Source: Diphasiastrum complanatum (lineage: Eukaryota; Streptophyta; Lycopodiopsida; Lycopodiales; Lycopodiaceae). From it: a stretch of 64,000 nucleotides of DNA. Of this stretch, positions 10,871-22,226 are shown piece after piece. The position numbers and the translations under genes are program-made. Numbering within the stretch: the first letter of the stretch is position 1; each line of letters begins with the position of its first letter. Location: assembly GCA_029204225.1 (NCBI GenBank), contig CM055104.1, positions 52,880,294 through 52,944,293 of the forward strand, written 5' to 3'. Below the pieces are notes generated by a model. It ran no database searches. It was not told the DNA's origin and was given only the letters and a program-made list of their open reading frames with translations.

Positions 10871-12820
10871 AAGTTCAATCAACTAAGAAAATTTTGCTCA
10901 ATTCGGATTGATTATCTTGTTGACACATGTAGCCTTCTGTACAATCCACTATTGCAAGAGCTTGATTCCAATGGACAATGTCAGTTTGAGAGTCATAATG
11001 GACTCCCAAAGTTTTCACTTGTCGATCACAAGTATGATCTGCTGTTGATGAATCATCATCCCCTCTTTGGACACTTTCGCACGCTATTGTACATCCTCCA
11101 GTAATGGACTTGTTGTCATCTTTGCAGCTCGCCCAGCTCGCATCACTGTAGTGATGCAACTCAAATCCTTTTTCTTCATTTTCAGCTCTGTAGGTTAATC
11201 CAATATTCTGGGTACCCTACAGATACTATAGGATTCGTTTTGCCATTTGCCAATGTGCCATGCCAAGATTGGAAGAGAATAAACAGAGAAAGCCAAATTG
11301 GGTCTGGTACAAATTGTCAAGTACATCAGACTACCGATTAAGTTCTGGTAGGGTATACTTGACATCTTCTGTTCTTCTTCTTCCGCTTTTGGTCAATCTT
11401 GCTTCGTTAGCTTGGCTCCAGCTATCATTGGTGTGGCTTTTTCTTTGCAGTCCATCATGTGGTACTACCTTAGCACTTTTCTGGCATTTTCTGACTGACT
11501 CAAGTGCATTTTGCCCTTTGTTTGATCTCTTCTGATCTCCGGCCCTAGGCATTTCGTTGCTTCTCCAAGATCTATGATTTCGTAGCTTTCAAAAATCTAA
11601 TTCTTCGTGTCTTTGATTAGCATCAAGGAATTTGCTATCATCAGCGAATCATCCACAAAATTGGTCAGTATCACAAAATCCTTTCCTACTCTTTTAATGT
11701 AGACATTGCAGTCTGGTTGAGTAGGATTGAAGTCTAGAGACTTCAGAAGACCATCAAGCTTTTTATACTAGGCTCGTGATGCTTGTTTTAGATCGTAGAT
11801 GCATCTCTGCAATCGACAGACATATTGTTTGTTGTCGGGGTCTTCATAACTTTCAAGTTGCTTCATGAAGATTTTCTCCTCTAGATCTCCATGGAAAAAG
11901 GCTATTTTTACGTCAATCTGGTGAATTTACAGACTGTACTGTGTGGCGTATGCAAAGAGTAGCCTTATGCTTGTCATCTTGACCATGGGCAAATATGTGT
12001 TGAAATAATCGACACCATATCTCTGCGTGTAGCCCTTCGCGACAAGCCTGGGTTTGTAGCGGCCAATGGTGCCATCTGATTTCATTTTTTTCTTATACAC
12101 CCACTTGCAGTTGACTATCTTTCTGTTTTTTGGCAGTGGCTTTAATGTCCATGCCTCATTTTGCCTTATCGACTCAATCTCCTCTGACATTGTCTGCTTC
12201 CAGAATTCTCCCTCTGGACTCTGGATAGCTTCTTGATATGTTGCTAGCTCTTCTATGAAACTGCAGTATTCAGATTGCATGTCTTCGTTCCATTGAAGAT
12301 TGTCAGAGTAGCGGTCTGGAGGTCTTCTTCGTCTTGTTGACCTTCGAGGTTCGTTTCATCGCTGCTCGAACGTTTCTTGTTCGTAGAATTGATCCTTTGC
12401 TTCCTGCTGCTCTGGAGTCTGCGGCTCTGCATTCTGATTTGATGTCTGTCCTCGATCTCCCTCTTGAATAGACAACATTGTGAAGATCTCATGGCCTCTT
12501 TCGTCTTTCAGTCCAGAGAATGTGGACTCATCGAACTTCACATCTCTACTCGAAACAACCTTCCTAAATTGATGCCACATCGTAGTCGTGTTCAGAGTAG
12601 CTTGTTGAAGCTTCATTGAGTATTGTGAAAGATTCATCAACTCTTTCTACATCCTTAAATGACTCTGCAATGTTTGCTTTTTCAACTTTGTTGTTTCTTT
12701 TTGGGTTGAATCTGCAATCATATGCAAAATCTTTTTTCTAGCGCATGCAAGGTATTGTTGGATTGAACCAACATTTGTTGGCCGTATGTCCTGGTTTGTG
12801 GCAATGATCATAGGAAGAAG
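10871..12820 (-). pseudogene. copia-C zinc knuckle, RT and RNase H; integrase core deleted
   Basis: Read leftwards: a CCHC zinc knuckle of Gag (CHKPGHTANKCWF, 12,745-12,800); a jump directly to the post-integrase segment (VSSRDVKFDESTFSG, about 12,540), so protease and integrase core are deleted; then the RT start (EGEFWKQTMSEEIESIRQNE, CKWVYKKKMKSDGTIGRYKP, 11,927-12,280), a VDDSLMIANS piece near 11,640 where the RT catalytic Asp pair survives, and the start of RNase H (YSDASWASCKDDNKSITGG, 11,100-11,155). Multiple stops interrupt it. CACTA-1 splits it from the rest of gag at 12,820. Confidence 0.85.
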
Positions 12821-12837
12821 CACAACTAGAAAACTCT

Positions 12838-13224
12838 GTGTTTATCCACGCAGAGTATCCACCGGAGACCCGACACTTAGTCGATTTTCCGAAATTTTGT
12901 TTGCGTGGAACATCCATGCGTGGATTATCCACGCCAAAAAAATTTTGAACACACCTCCGGCCAGTCTACCAGTGTTTTTCTGACACGACGTCAAAAAATT
13001 TATGCGAGTGGATTATCCATGCGTAGATAATCCACGCAAAATTGAATTTTAAAAATTCTGGCAATTGTTTGGGAGGGAAGGTTGGCGACGCCGGAAAGCA
13101 GTTTTGGCGTGGATAATCCACGCGTGGATAATCCACGCAAATTTCAGTTTGTTCACCGGACGAGACTGGAAGTTAAAGATATCCACGCGTGGATATCTTC
13201 TGCGTGGATTATCCACGTATTTTT
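12838..13224. repeat. CACTA-1 left subterminal palindrome cluster
   Basis: About ten half-sites of ATCCACGC or GCGTGGAT, many paired as GCGTGGATAATCCACGC or its T-centred form, for example back to back at 13,108-13,139 and as GATATCCACGCGTGGATATC at 13,179-13,198. Between them the DNA is GC-richer than the element interior. In En/Spm, short subterminal repeats bind TnpA; these occupy the same position. Confidence 0.88.
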
Positions 13225-13242
13225 TTTTTTGTATTTTTCATA

Positions 13243-13430
13243 TTGATAATGACATGAAATTAGTTAAATAAATATATTTTTAAAGTGAATTATATTATGA
13301 TTAGGCTATATATATATATATTTTTCTAAAGTGAATTATATTATGATGAGTTAATTTTTTTTTTTTTGCATGTTTATAATGAAATGGAATTAGTTAAATA
13401 AATATTTTTCTAAAGTGAATTATATCATGG
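13243..13430. repeat. Imperfect AT-rich repeat
   Basis: A unit around TTAGTTAAATAAATAT and CTAAAGTGAATTATATTATG occurs at 13,258-13,299 and 13,388-13,430, with a partial copy at 13,321-13,345. A TATATATATA tract lies between them. Confidence 0.7.
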
Positions 13431-13944
13431 TGTTCCTAGATGATTGAGATTTTTGATGAGGGCGGCCACCTACTTTTATAAGACAGTTGACTCGAGCTAC
13501 CAAGAGAGTAATTATGCATGATCTAAGGCTTTGAGAGCCAGGGGTTTAGGGTCTACCCTAATGGCACTCTACCTAATCTCATATCCGAGATAATTTGATA
13601 TGGATTGAGAGGTCATTTTGTACATACTTCGAAAGATTATCAAGAGATGGTGATTTTGGCAAGTTTTCTCTTTAATGAGGAACTGATGAATGATGATTGT
13701 GATATTTTTTGTGTCTAATGAATAGATCTGAATCTGAACAAAGTATTATACTTTCCACGTGTGTGACAGGATGTGAAGATCAATTATTTCTAGTTTTATT
13801 GTGGTGTTCAAAAGCCTTTGCCAATTAGATGCAAAATAGGTTGAATTGTGTGCTAGTTTTCTATCTACTAGATATAAGTGAAACCTTTGATGCTTTTTCA
13901 AGGTTTTAGTATCCAAATGAGGTTCATAACCTTTGATTTTAACA
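13431..13944 (+). repeat. Probable copia LTR inside CACTA-1
   Basis: The right end is set by TTTTAACA followed at once by TGGTATCAGAGC (13,945-13,956), the initiator-tRNA-Met primer-binding site of copia elements. The left end at TGTTCCTAGATG is a guess based on the TG start and a plausible length. No second LTR is seen. Confidence 0.55.
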
Positions 13945-14099
13945 TGGTATCAGAGCCCAAATGCAACCATCAAGGCTCAAATACAAAGAAGAGAGAAGCA
14001 ATTACAAGTTGATGATTGTTTAATTTTTATTGCCCTTATTACTACCTTAAGTTTGATGATGTTCCTTCAAGTGTGAATGAAACTGTAGCAACAAAAGAG

Positions 14100-14325
14100 T
14101 GATTTGATGTAATGAAAAGTGAGGTGAGTACATGATGCATTGTTTGAGATACTTGTAAAATTATTGATCCTCCATCAAAGATACAAAATGCTACTGTTTG
14201 CAAATGGGTCTTTAAGATCGAGTTTAATCAAGATGGTAGTGTGAACAATTATAAAACATACTAGTTGCCAAGGGATATGCTCAATTCAAGGGGATTGACT
14301 ATGATGAAACACTTGATTTTTTCAT
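14100..14325 (+). pseudogene. copia RT remnant inside CACTA-1
   Basis: The translation shows PPSKIQNATVCKWVFKIEFN then QDGSVNNYK, followed after a frameshift by a GYAQFKGIDYDET-like segment, which is the N-terminal part of copia reverse transcriptase. It lies downstream of the 13,945 primer-binding site and is probably the deleted body of that element. The remaining DNA to 14,800 shows nothing recognisable. Confidence 0.7.
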
Positions 14326-14802
14326 AGTTTGTGGTGGTGATTTCATCAACTCACATGCTTTTAGTGATTTACTGCCTTTGCAGCATTTGTTAAAAAATGA
14401 GAATTTTCTTGGAACATGAAGTCGTACATCTACCTTCACCGACATTATCTCCAAAAAAATGGGATTGAAGTCAAACTATGTCTATTCTTTTCACTTACTT
14501 GACCATAAATGAGACTCTATTTTGGCTAAGTAACAATCATTTGAAAGCATTGCAAGAATCAATTTCATTCAGAATTGCAATAATCGATTTTTATTCAGAA
14601 TTACAAGAATCAATTTCATCAACGACAACATCTTGCAATTCATCTCCTCTTAGATGATTTTCATCATGACTCTCACTTTCAAAAATTATTTCATCATCCT
14701 GACTATTAGAATTTCTATTCTCAACATCTATGGAAGCAAGTGCTTCAAGTATGGTCACACCTTCCTAGAATTGGGAGTGTTGGTTACCTTTAACTCTTTC
14801 AT

Positions 14803-14915
<113 letters not shown>

Positions 14916-14965
14916 TGTGAATGAGTCTATTATCGGTGATTGAATATGGAAATCAAGATTAACTA

Positions 14966-15132
14966 CATCTAATCATTCTATTTGGATTTTTTCTTTTAGA
15001 AGCAAGTGAGAGATTACCTTCATCTAATCATTCTATTTGGATTTTTCCTTTTAGAAACAAGTGAGAGATTAAGTTCATCTAAATATTCTATTTGAATTTT
15101 TCCTTTTAGAAGCAAGTGAGCGATTAACTTCA
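14966..15132. repeat. 55-bp tandem repeat, three copies
   Basis: Units start at 14,966, 15,021 and 15,076 with CATCTAATCATTCTATTTGG or a close variant. Each ends in TTTTAGAAGCAAGTGAGAGATTA or a variant. The third copy is the most diverged. The DNA from 15,133 to about 15,700 shows no recognised coding sequence. Confidence 0.9.
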
Positions 15133-15706
15133 AAGTATCGTGGCACTCATCCTATTGCTCAATATTTATTGGCCAAACTATACTTGAAGTGTCATAAGGG
15201 TCAAAGATTAAAGCATTTTCGAAAAACACTTTAAAGAGTTTACCTCTCGTACTCTTGGATTTTATGTGTGCACTCCATTGGCCCAAACATGATCGTTGAC
15301 AATCCTCCTTGTCCGAATCCTAAGGCCTTTGCATTGTGTGCATGTACATGGTATCCTCTCATCATATTCTGGTTGAAATTGGTCCAATAATCCAATTGCA
15401 AATTGCACAAATTCTTTCAATGTCATTCAAGTGAAAATTGACAAATTCTAACATGTGATGTATTGTAACATGTGACAAAAATTGACAAAATAGTCTTTGT
15501 ACATTTAGTGCATTTTCAACCTTCATTTGTGATGGAGTGGTGTCTTGGCTTTCCAAAGAGCAATATACTATATCCAAAGAGCAAATCGGATTACATCACT
15601 ATTACAAAAAAAAAATTATGACATAAATCAACACACATACATGTGATGGATCAATAGGCGGTCTACGTCAACTGATGGAAGAGCTTGAAGATGAACCAGT
15701 CAATAG

Positions 15707-15982
15707 TTATTCATTGTACTTTAGTCTTGATTGCTCCTTTTTTTTGTGATAGAGCTCAATTCTTTTTTCTTTCTCCAAATCACGTGGAGGTACGATAATT
15801 TTCCTAGAATTCATAATTCCAATCAAATGTCATTGTAAGAATAAATTTACAAGAAAAATTATACACTCATATTCAAATAACAAATAAAGTGCAATTGATG
15901 TCAATATCAATAACAATATATACCTGCTGTTGCGATCATGAGATGAATCGCTATTTGATGATGATGACATCGTCGATGACAT
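15707..15982 (-). CDS. Possible small two-exon gene inside CACTA-1
   Basis: An open frame from ATG at 15,982 encodes a Ser-rich start (MSSTMSSSSNSDSSHDRNS). A GT donor follows 15,924 and an AG acceptor precedes 15,803. The joined frame continues for 32 codons rich in Lys and Glu (RDLEKEKRIELYHKKKEQSR) to a stop at 15,707-15,709, giving 51 residues. An in-frame ATG at 16,018 is an alternative start. The Ser-rich N-terminus followed by charged helices resembles the starts of transposon-encoded DNA-binding proteins, but I recognise no family. It may be the first exons of a broken longer gene. The splice sites were chosen by eye. Confidence 0.3.
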
Positions 15983-16432
15983 ATACACACTATAGCCAGC
16001 TACTCTATACCACATCATAAGTAATCATTATGAGACCGTATGTTCTAAACAAATATAATAAATTTTGTTAAAGACATGCCAACATCTAATCCATGTATAT
16101 TCTACTTATGCTTAATGTAAATCTAATATTCTAGTAACATTGCTATCAAGAAAATTGCTTGGGTAGGGCAACACATGACGAGCAATCAAAATGAAGTTAA
16201 GAAAAATAAAATCTATAACAATATAAAAGTAGTTTTAACAATTAAATACTACCAGAATGATCTTTGAATTGATGTTTTTACATTCCATCATATTAAAAAA
16301 TATATTTTATGTAAAATCCTACAATAAAATATTCTCATAAAATCTAGAAAAGATTATGAAATATTGAATGACATTTAAAGCATGCAAGCCCATGTGGGAG
16401 ACCCTCTCACGTGCCAAGAGAGAAAAAAAAAT

Positions 16433-16513
16433 ATCCGTGGAACATCCACGGATGGATATTGCGTGGATTATCCACGCGTGGATAACTTCTGCATGGATAA
16501 TCCACGCGAAACT
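16433..16513. promoter_or_regulatory. Subterminal-type palindromes upstream of the TnpA-like gene
   Basis: This interior site repeats the terminal motif of CACTA-1: CCGTGGAACATCCACGG, GCGTGGATTATCCACGC and a CACGCGTGGATAAC / GCATGGATAATCCACGC pair. It lies about 340-420 bp before the ATG at 16,851. If the TnpA-like protein binds the terminal palindromes it should also bind here, which would make this an autoregulatory site. No binding data are available from sequence. Confidence 0.6.
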
Positions 16514-16850
16514 TGAATGCCAATAAAATGGCATTTCCGCGAGCATTCTTGCTCCTCTTCTTTTGCTTTCAAGTTTTATAGGTTTTATAATCTAGTGTTT
16601 AGTGCCCTCGCTTGCTATTGCTCTTCTAAGCTCTATAGATCTTGCTTGCTTGCTTACTTGCTTTTGGTTGCTCTTCATTGCTAGTAATCTTGCTCTTGCT
16701 TTTGCTTGCTCTATTGATCTTCTTTGTTCTTGCTTACTATTAATCTATTGCTTTCTATTCATTGCTTACTCTTCTAATCTAAAAGTCTTCAATACTCTTT
16801 CACTCCCATTCTCCACTACTTTCTAACTTTTAAAGTTTTTCTTTGATACA

Positions 16851-17977
16851 ATGTCTTCAAGTGGAAGGTCAAGTGGGAGACCATCTAGGAGAAGAGCTCG
16901 TGAGGAGCCCGAAGAATATAATCAAGAGTGGTTTGAGAATCTATCTCCTCAACAAAGAGATAGAATAAAAAATCTTGTGTTATCTTCTTCGGGTGAATCA
17001 TCCAAGAGAAGAGCTTCCGAAGATGACCCTTCCCAAGAATCGTGTAGTGTGTATTATGATCTTAATCCACGTGGTGGAGTTATAAAAAATACGCTTGGCA
17101 ATGTAGTTCATGCCCGTTTGCGTAATTTAGTTGCTTTATATTTTGGTAAAGATTACATGATCGATTGGTCCTCCCAATCGCTTGAAGACAAAAATAAAAT
17201 AATAGAGACTTTGTATTCTGAATTCCCTCAATCCAATGCTTTTAGTAAGACTTGGGCCTTGAATACAGTGTGCCTTTGGATTCGAAACAAAAGGCAATTG
17301 ATGAGAAGAGTCGTGAGGAATCCCAAGAATCCCACGAAGTCTAAATGGTGCTCCAAAAGGGATTGGAGGAAGGTGAAAGAGAAATTGTTGCAAAACAATC
17401 CCCAAAAGTATGACCAACAACGTAGGGCCACCGCCGAGAAGCTTTTAAAACATGGCCAAAGTCACTTGGGATCGAGAGGAAGGGGCAATCTAGAGGCCCA
17501 ATTTGTAAGTGCAATATTTTTTAATATGATTCTATTTTTGTAGTGAGATTGTTAATGTTTTTTATTGTTAAACTATATTGTATTGCTAAACTATGTTTTT
17601 TTGTTGAATGTAGCTTAGTGATTTTGGAAGACACATGACCGCCGTAGAGTACAAACAAGGTTACGATCATGGATATGTCGGCCTTAAGGCTTTTATGGAA
17701 TCCCATGGACTGTTTCCAATCGTAAACTCTTAACCTTTATTGTTTTGTGATTGTTTACTTTGTGGTTTACAAGTAAGTTTAATCTCAATTTAATTAAATC
17801 TTTAATTCTATTTTGTAGAGAGGCTCTACAACTTCAAGTGTTCGTGATGTGGAAGAAAATCTGGAAGAGAACATGGAACAGTACGTGAATGAAAGTGAAG
17901 GAGAGTTTGAAGATGTGGACATCAACGTACACCTACAAGATGAAGGAGGCGAGGAGGGAAGAAGTGATGATGAGTAG
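16851..17977 (+). CDS. TnpA-like (Transposase_24-type) protein of CACTA-1
   Basis: Three exons, 16,851-17,504, 17,614-17,721 and 17,819-17,977, have GT-AG junctions all in phase 0 and join to an open frame of 306 codons. The N-terminus is Ser/Arg-rich with basic patches (RRRAR near residue 13, KRR near 52) that could act in nuclear import. Residues about 67-215 carry a YYDLNPRGGV segment, Trp-containing helices (KTWALNTVCLWIRNKRQL, SKWCSKRDWRKVKEKLL) and a basic RRATAEKLLKHGQSHLGSRG stretch. This resembles the plant Ptta/En/Spm Transposase_24 family, which is associated with CACTA elements. Exon 2 encodes LSDFGRHMTAVEYKQGYDHG and 16 more residues. The tail after residue 254 is strongly acidic and ends SDDE. 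The expected role is binding the subterminal repeats, not DNA cleavage. No stop or frameshift is seen. The function is inferred from family resemblance. Confidence 0.78.
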
Positions 17978-18109
17978 AGGTTCTTAAACTAAATGTAAGG
18001 CCTTGTAGAAGGCAATGTAGGAAGAGAGAATTTATTCTCTCATCAATGTACTTGTTTTTAAATCAATCAATATAATGTTTTGGCATCACATTATTCTTGC
18101 AAAATTTTT

Positions 18110-18290
18110 GAATGCATATATTTTTAATCCATGAATGCAAATGTATAGTCTATTGAATGCATATCTATTGATTGCAAATGTATCTATTGATGTATTCAAT
18201 GCAATGTATAGTCTATTTAATGCACATCTATGCAATGCAAATATATCCATTGGTGAATTCAATGCAATGTATCTATTTTAGCACATGATT
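18110..18290. repeat. Degenerate ATGCAATGTAT repeat region
   Basis: Short blocks such as GAATGCA, ATGCAAATGTAT, CAATGCAATGTATAGTCTAT and TCTATTGATG recur in varying order, giving imperfect repeats about 60 bp apart. It lies 3' of the TnpA-like gene. From 18,300 to 18,750 I see no gene. Confidence 0.6.
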
Positions 18291-18761
18291 TGCATGCTAG
18301 AATGCACAATAAAAAGTAATGGAAAGCACAATGGAAAGTAATGGAAATAGATAACACATTAAGTTATCAGCTAAATATCAAATGAATCAAAATAAATGTG
18401 AATTTACCTTTACTATTGTATCTCCATTGTTTTGCAATCTTTGCTTTTCCTTTTGCATGCACTTGATCTTTGAATCCTTTGCAATGAAAGCTCATTTTTC
18501 ATATTCAAACCTACATCACAAACAAAAAAGATCTTAAAACTTATGATCACAAAACACATACTATTAACATCCATCAATGAACTAAAAATCCTAAACACTA
18601 TCAATCTTCTCACTCACATTCATCCTCATCTCATTCTCACTCCCATCTATACTCTCTTTTTCTCTCTCTCACACAACACAAAAATAGAAAGTCACCTCTA
18701 TTTCCGAAGCGAACCACATTTTGGTTCGAGCCAAATGTGTTTTTTTTGGAAATTTTGTTTT

Positions 18762-19300
18762 GCATGGATTATCCACGCATGGATAATCCACGCAAATTCC
18801 AAAAACCTTTCCGCATGGATACCGCGTGGATATAAAAAAAAATTTATCCACGCGGTATCCACCGCCTCAACTCTCTAGATTTTGCATGGATAAAGCAAAT
18901 TTTGCGTGGATAATCCACGCGTGGATAATTATCCACGCAATATCCACACAGTATCCACGCAAAGGCCGAGCCTTTTTTATTTTATTTTTACTATGGCGTG
19001 GATTATCTATGCGTGGATTATCCACACAAAATTAGAATTCCTATTTCCATCTTCGGGTGTTGAAGGTTTGCCCGGCTGCCGGTAGTCAGACTTGGCATGG
19101 ATAATCCACGCATTTTGAATTTCACGACATCCGGTTGATCTGCTGCCGCAAAAGACATTTGCGTGGAACATCCACGCGTGGATAATCCATGCGCTCGTAT
19201 CCACGTGTATATCCACGCCAATTCACGACTATATCCATGCGAATTTTTTTTTGCCCGCATCTCCTCCTTTGTATTGTGCGTGGATATTTGTGTGGATATT
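18762..19300. repeat. CACTA-1 right subterminal palindrome cluster
   Basis: About twenty half-sites of ATCCACGC, GCGTGGAT or one-mismatch forms, many paired into palindromes, for example at 18,761-18,793, 18,903-18,960, 18,993-19,025 and 19,160-19,222. The array is longer than the left cluster and reaches within 25 bp of the right terminus, where GTGGATATT variants replace the perfect motif. Confidence 0.88.
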
Positions 19301-19319
19301 TGCTATATGTGTTCTTGTG

Positions 19320-19800
19320 AAGATTATTGATTCGAGGACTTCCTCTTCTCGAATCTTAACTTGTTTGCTAGGACCTGGTGCTCCTGTCCTGATGCAGCGA
19401 GTTAAGCGAAGATCATTTTGATCTTCTCAACATGTTGATCCAATTGGTTGCCATCCCACCATATGTATTGCAACTGATTGTGAAGGCGCATGACTGAAGC
19501 TGCAGTCCTCACTTCATACTTCTGTTTTAATCTTTCTCATGCTGCATGGTTGCTTTCACAGTCTTCAATCTGCATGAGTAGATCCTCATTTATGGACGAA
19601 ACGATGATTGCCATTGCACGCTCATCCTTTTTGATCCATTCAGCTCCCCTCAGATCTCCCTCTGGAGGCTGAACCTCTGAGAGCTCGGTCACCGACTAGA
19701 TGTCTTCGTCCTTCAAAAGCGTTTTGATTTTGAATTTCCAGATTCTGTAATTGGTGCCATCAAGACTGATTGCCTCTCTTGTTTGGATTGTTGTAGCCAT
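19320..19800 (-). pseudogene. copia-C gag
   Basis: Starting at the ATG complementary to 19,798-19,800, the frame gives a copia Gag start (Met-Ala-Thr-Thr-Ile-Gln-Thr-Arg-Glu-Ala-Ile-Ser-Leu-Asp-Gly-Thr-Asn), then EGDLRGAEWIKKDERAMAII, SINEDLLMQIEDCESNHAAW and QLQYIWWDGNQLDQHVEKIK segments. In-frame stops occur, including one just after the DEDI segment near 19,697 and one near 19,325. The gene continues beyond CACTA-1 at 12,820 with its zinc knuckle. Confidence 0.85.
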
Positions 19801-19854
19801 ATTGTGTTGTTTAGTAGAATCATTGCTGGGATGTCAGTAGTTACAACCTGTTGG

Positions 19855-20050
19855 CTCTGATACCATGTCGCGAAAGCGAGACTGTTTCGTTTTCATCTTT
19901 ATCTTCTTAGTCGCGAACGATTCTATGTCTTTGAATTTTCTTTTGCGTGGCAGCTATCACAGGATAACATCGACTACACATCACAGAACGCATTTTATTC
20001 TAGCAATAAAGACAGACAGCATAAGACAAGGAGATGCACGAAAATAGAGC
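19855..20050 (-). repeat. copia-C primer-binding site and 5' LTR fragment
   Basis: GCTCTGATACCA at about 19,855-19,866 is the minus-strand TGGTATCAGAGC primer-binding site. To its right lies the LTR end, starting with TGTCGCGAAAGCGAGACTG on the plus strand. Only about 180 bp of LTR remain before gypsy-B sequence. Confidence 0.7.
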
Positions 20051-20069
20051 AACTGTATTTATGGAACAA

Positions 20070-20303
20070 TGAAAGAAAAAGTATGATAGTCGTATCAGAA
20101 AAGGTGATCTTAAAATTGATGACTTTGCGCTGATCTATGATAGTCGACATCAAAAGTTGCCTAGAAAACTTCATATGAGATGGCTCGGACCTTATAAAGT
20201 TATAGAGGTGTTCAAGAATGGTTCTATTGAACTTTCAATCACTTGAAGGCGACCTATTACCAACTCAAATTAGTAATTCCAGACTCAAGAAATATTATCT
20301 TTG
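20070..20303 (+). pseudogene. gypsy-B integrase C-terminal fragment
   Basis: One frame reads KKYDSRIRKGDLKIDDFALI then YDSRHQKLPRKLHMRWLGPY and KVIEVFKNGSIELSI, the integrase C-terminal region of Ty3/gypsy polyproteins, with a frame change before the last residues. The rest of pol is absent. Confidence 0.8.
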
Positions 20304-20309
20304 ACCATT

Positions 20310-20625
20310 TTTTTTTCTTCAATCTTTCTGAAATTTTTTTGCGAATTTTCTCGTATCTTCTCTAGAATTTTTCATGAGCTTTTCTACCACTTTCTAGCAT
20401 TATTTTTCTAGAATCTTTTGACCATCCTCTTTGAGAATTTTCTAGTATTTTTTTTCCAATTTTTCGAAAAATTTTCTAGTATATTTTCTATTTTCAAGAG
20501 TATTTTGAGAAATTTTCTAGTATTTTACTAAACATCTTTTCAAAAATCTTTTTGTAAATCTTTCTAGACTCGTTCCAAAACCTTTTGAATTTTTTTTTTG
20601 AAATCTTTCGAGAATCTTTCACTTT
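20310..20625. repeat. Degenerate TTTTCTAGTATTTT-rich region
   Basis: The words GAATTTTCTAG, TTTTCTAGTATTTT and ATCTTTTCAAAAATC recur about every 25-40 bp. It follows the gypsy-B integrase end and is probably the non-coding spacer of that element. Confidence 0.55.
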
Positions 20626-20734
20626 CTTTTTGCGTCTTTTATGTTTTCTTACTTTACTTATAATCACTATCTTTGCGATCAAGCCTTCAATCACGAACTG
20701 TTGCGATCTTTGGAGCTTTCGTCTATTATTCGAG

Positions 20735-21000
20735 CAAATGGCTTCAGGATCAAGCTCTACTATTACTTGGAAAGCATGCGTAGGAATTCAACTGACATCA
20801 ATTTAGTCTCTTCTGAATCAATGCAGGTTAGGAAGTTTGAAGGTGGAATCTTCAAGTATCCTTTCTAAAGTCAGTACTAAGTTTGTTAATTCCATCCACT
20901 CAGTATTTGAAGTTGATTTCAAAGTTTATGTTCGAAGCAAGATCTTCACCATTTCAGAAACAAGATTTTCCACCGGCCTTGGATTACCGGTAATGTTATT
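20735..21000 (+). pseudogene. Possible extra ORF remnant of gypsy-B
   Basis: A frame starting MASGSSSTITWKACVGIQLT and a second one with STKFVNSIHSVFEVDFKVYV followed by RSKIFTISETRFSTGLGLP. The pattern of an Arg-Ser-Lys-containing strand followed by Gly-Leu-Pro recalls the plant Athila-like second ORF, but the match is weak. It sits 3' of integrase as that ORF would. From 21,000 to 21,236 nothing is recognised. Confidence 0.35.
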
Positions 21001-21289
21001 TCTACAAGCAGAGACGCGGTCGGTGATGTCGTAAAATCGCGTGTGGACGTGAGCAGCAGCGGAAGCTTGAGGATTAAAGCATGGCATGTAGGAACAAAAA
21101 CACAACATTTAGCAATATAATTATTAAAGTGGAAGAATTCATACAGAATGCGGAAATGAACGACGCGAGATAGAAATTGCACTTTGATAAATATCAACAG
21201 TGAGTACGATAGCTTGAAGTAATAACTTCAGCTTGCCACTACAACACCCGCCGCGATTTGCGATGTGAATTGCAAGTTTAACTTTTTTT

Positions 21290-21665
21290 TTATTTCGTCA
21301 CGGACATCAAAAAAATACGTCACTATAAGATCGTCGGAATCCGATGTCCTTAAAGTGCGTTACAATATGACACACATAAGTTGCCGAAATCTGAAAACAC
21401 AAATCCCGGTCGATGAAGAGCAATCCGAGGTCGGATTGCGACGTCCGACGACGTGGACATCACAATCCGACGTCCAAAGACTTCACTTGTGATCCTACGT
21501 GGACGTCGCATTGCGACGTCCAAAAAATCTGTCGAATTTTATCGTTTGTAAATCCAGATTGATCCATAAAATTGTCCGACAACGGATATTTGATGCCTAT
21601 CCGATGTCCATTCGACGTCTACTTGAATGTCGGATTTCGACGTCCCAAATACACGTCAAAAAAAC
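21290..21665. repeat. CACTA-2 left subterminal GACGTCC motifs
   Basis: Repeats of ATTGCGACGTCC, AATCCGACGTCC, AATCCGATGTCC and their inverses (GGACGTCGCA, TGGACGTCG) occur roughly every 20-60 bp, for example at 21,428-21,480 and 21,500-21,525. The core GACGTC is itself palindromic. The motif is unrelated to that of CACTA-1. Confidence 0.82.
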
Positions 21666-22226
21666 AGTGCACACATTAGGTTAAAAAAATAAAAAAATGC
21701 GTAAAAAACAGCGCACACATTTTTATCGGGCTATTCTTGGAGTTGGGTTCTTGGAGAAGCGATGTTCATGAATTGTTTTTGAAACAATATTCTTGAGTTG
21801 CATTCAACATTTGGATCAAACAACAAGCTAAGCATGAGGTACTTTTCATTCTTAAGTTACTTTTCGTTCTATTTTTTTATTGCATTACTTCATGTCCATT
21901 ATGAATGACAATACTTTATTGCATTGCTTTATGCACATCATAAATTTCATTTAGATTTCTATATATGATATTGATTGTTGTTTTGAAATCCAACATTGCA
22001 CATGGTTTTAAATTCTTAGTTGGTTATTACGTCAATCCACATCTTAAAATTTGACATTGCAATTTTTGAAAAAAGAACATTACACATATAAAAACAATGG
22101 CAATATAGCACGATCATTTGCAATAATAATAATTTCATAATATTAATCAATTTATTACAAAATTGGTGCTTTAATGTCGCATGAGTCTTTCTAGATCTAA
22201 CATCAACTAAAACTTATAAACCTAAT

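Noticed and set aside
12838-13224. Repeated palindromes resembling a CRISPR array
   Set aside because: The sequence is eukaryotic, spacing is irregular, there are no uniform spacers, and the repeats sit at the ends of a transposon with a target duplication.
17136-17431. Minus-strand frames of 67-94 codons inside the TnpA-like gene
   Set aside because: They are antisense to exon 1 of a well-supported spliced gene and show no domain.
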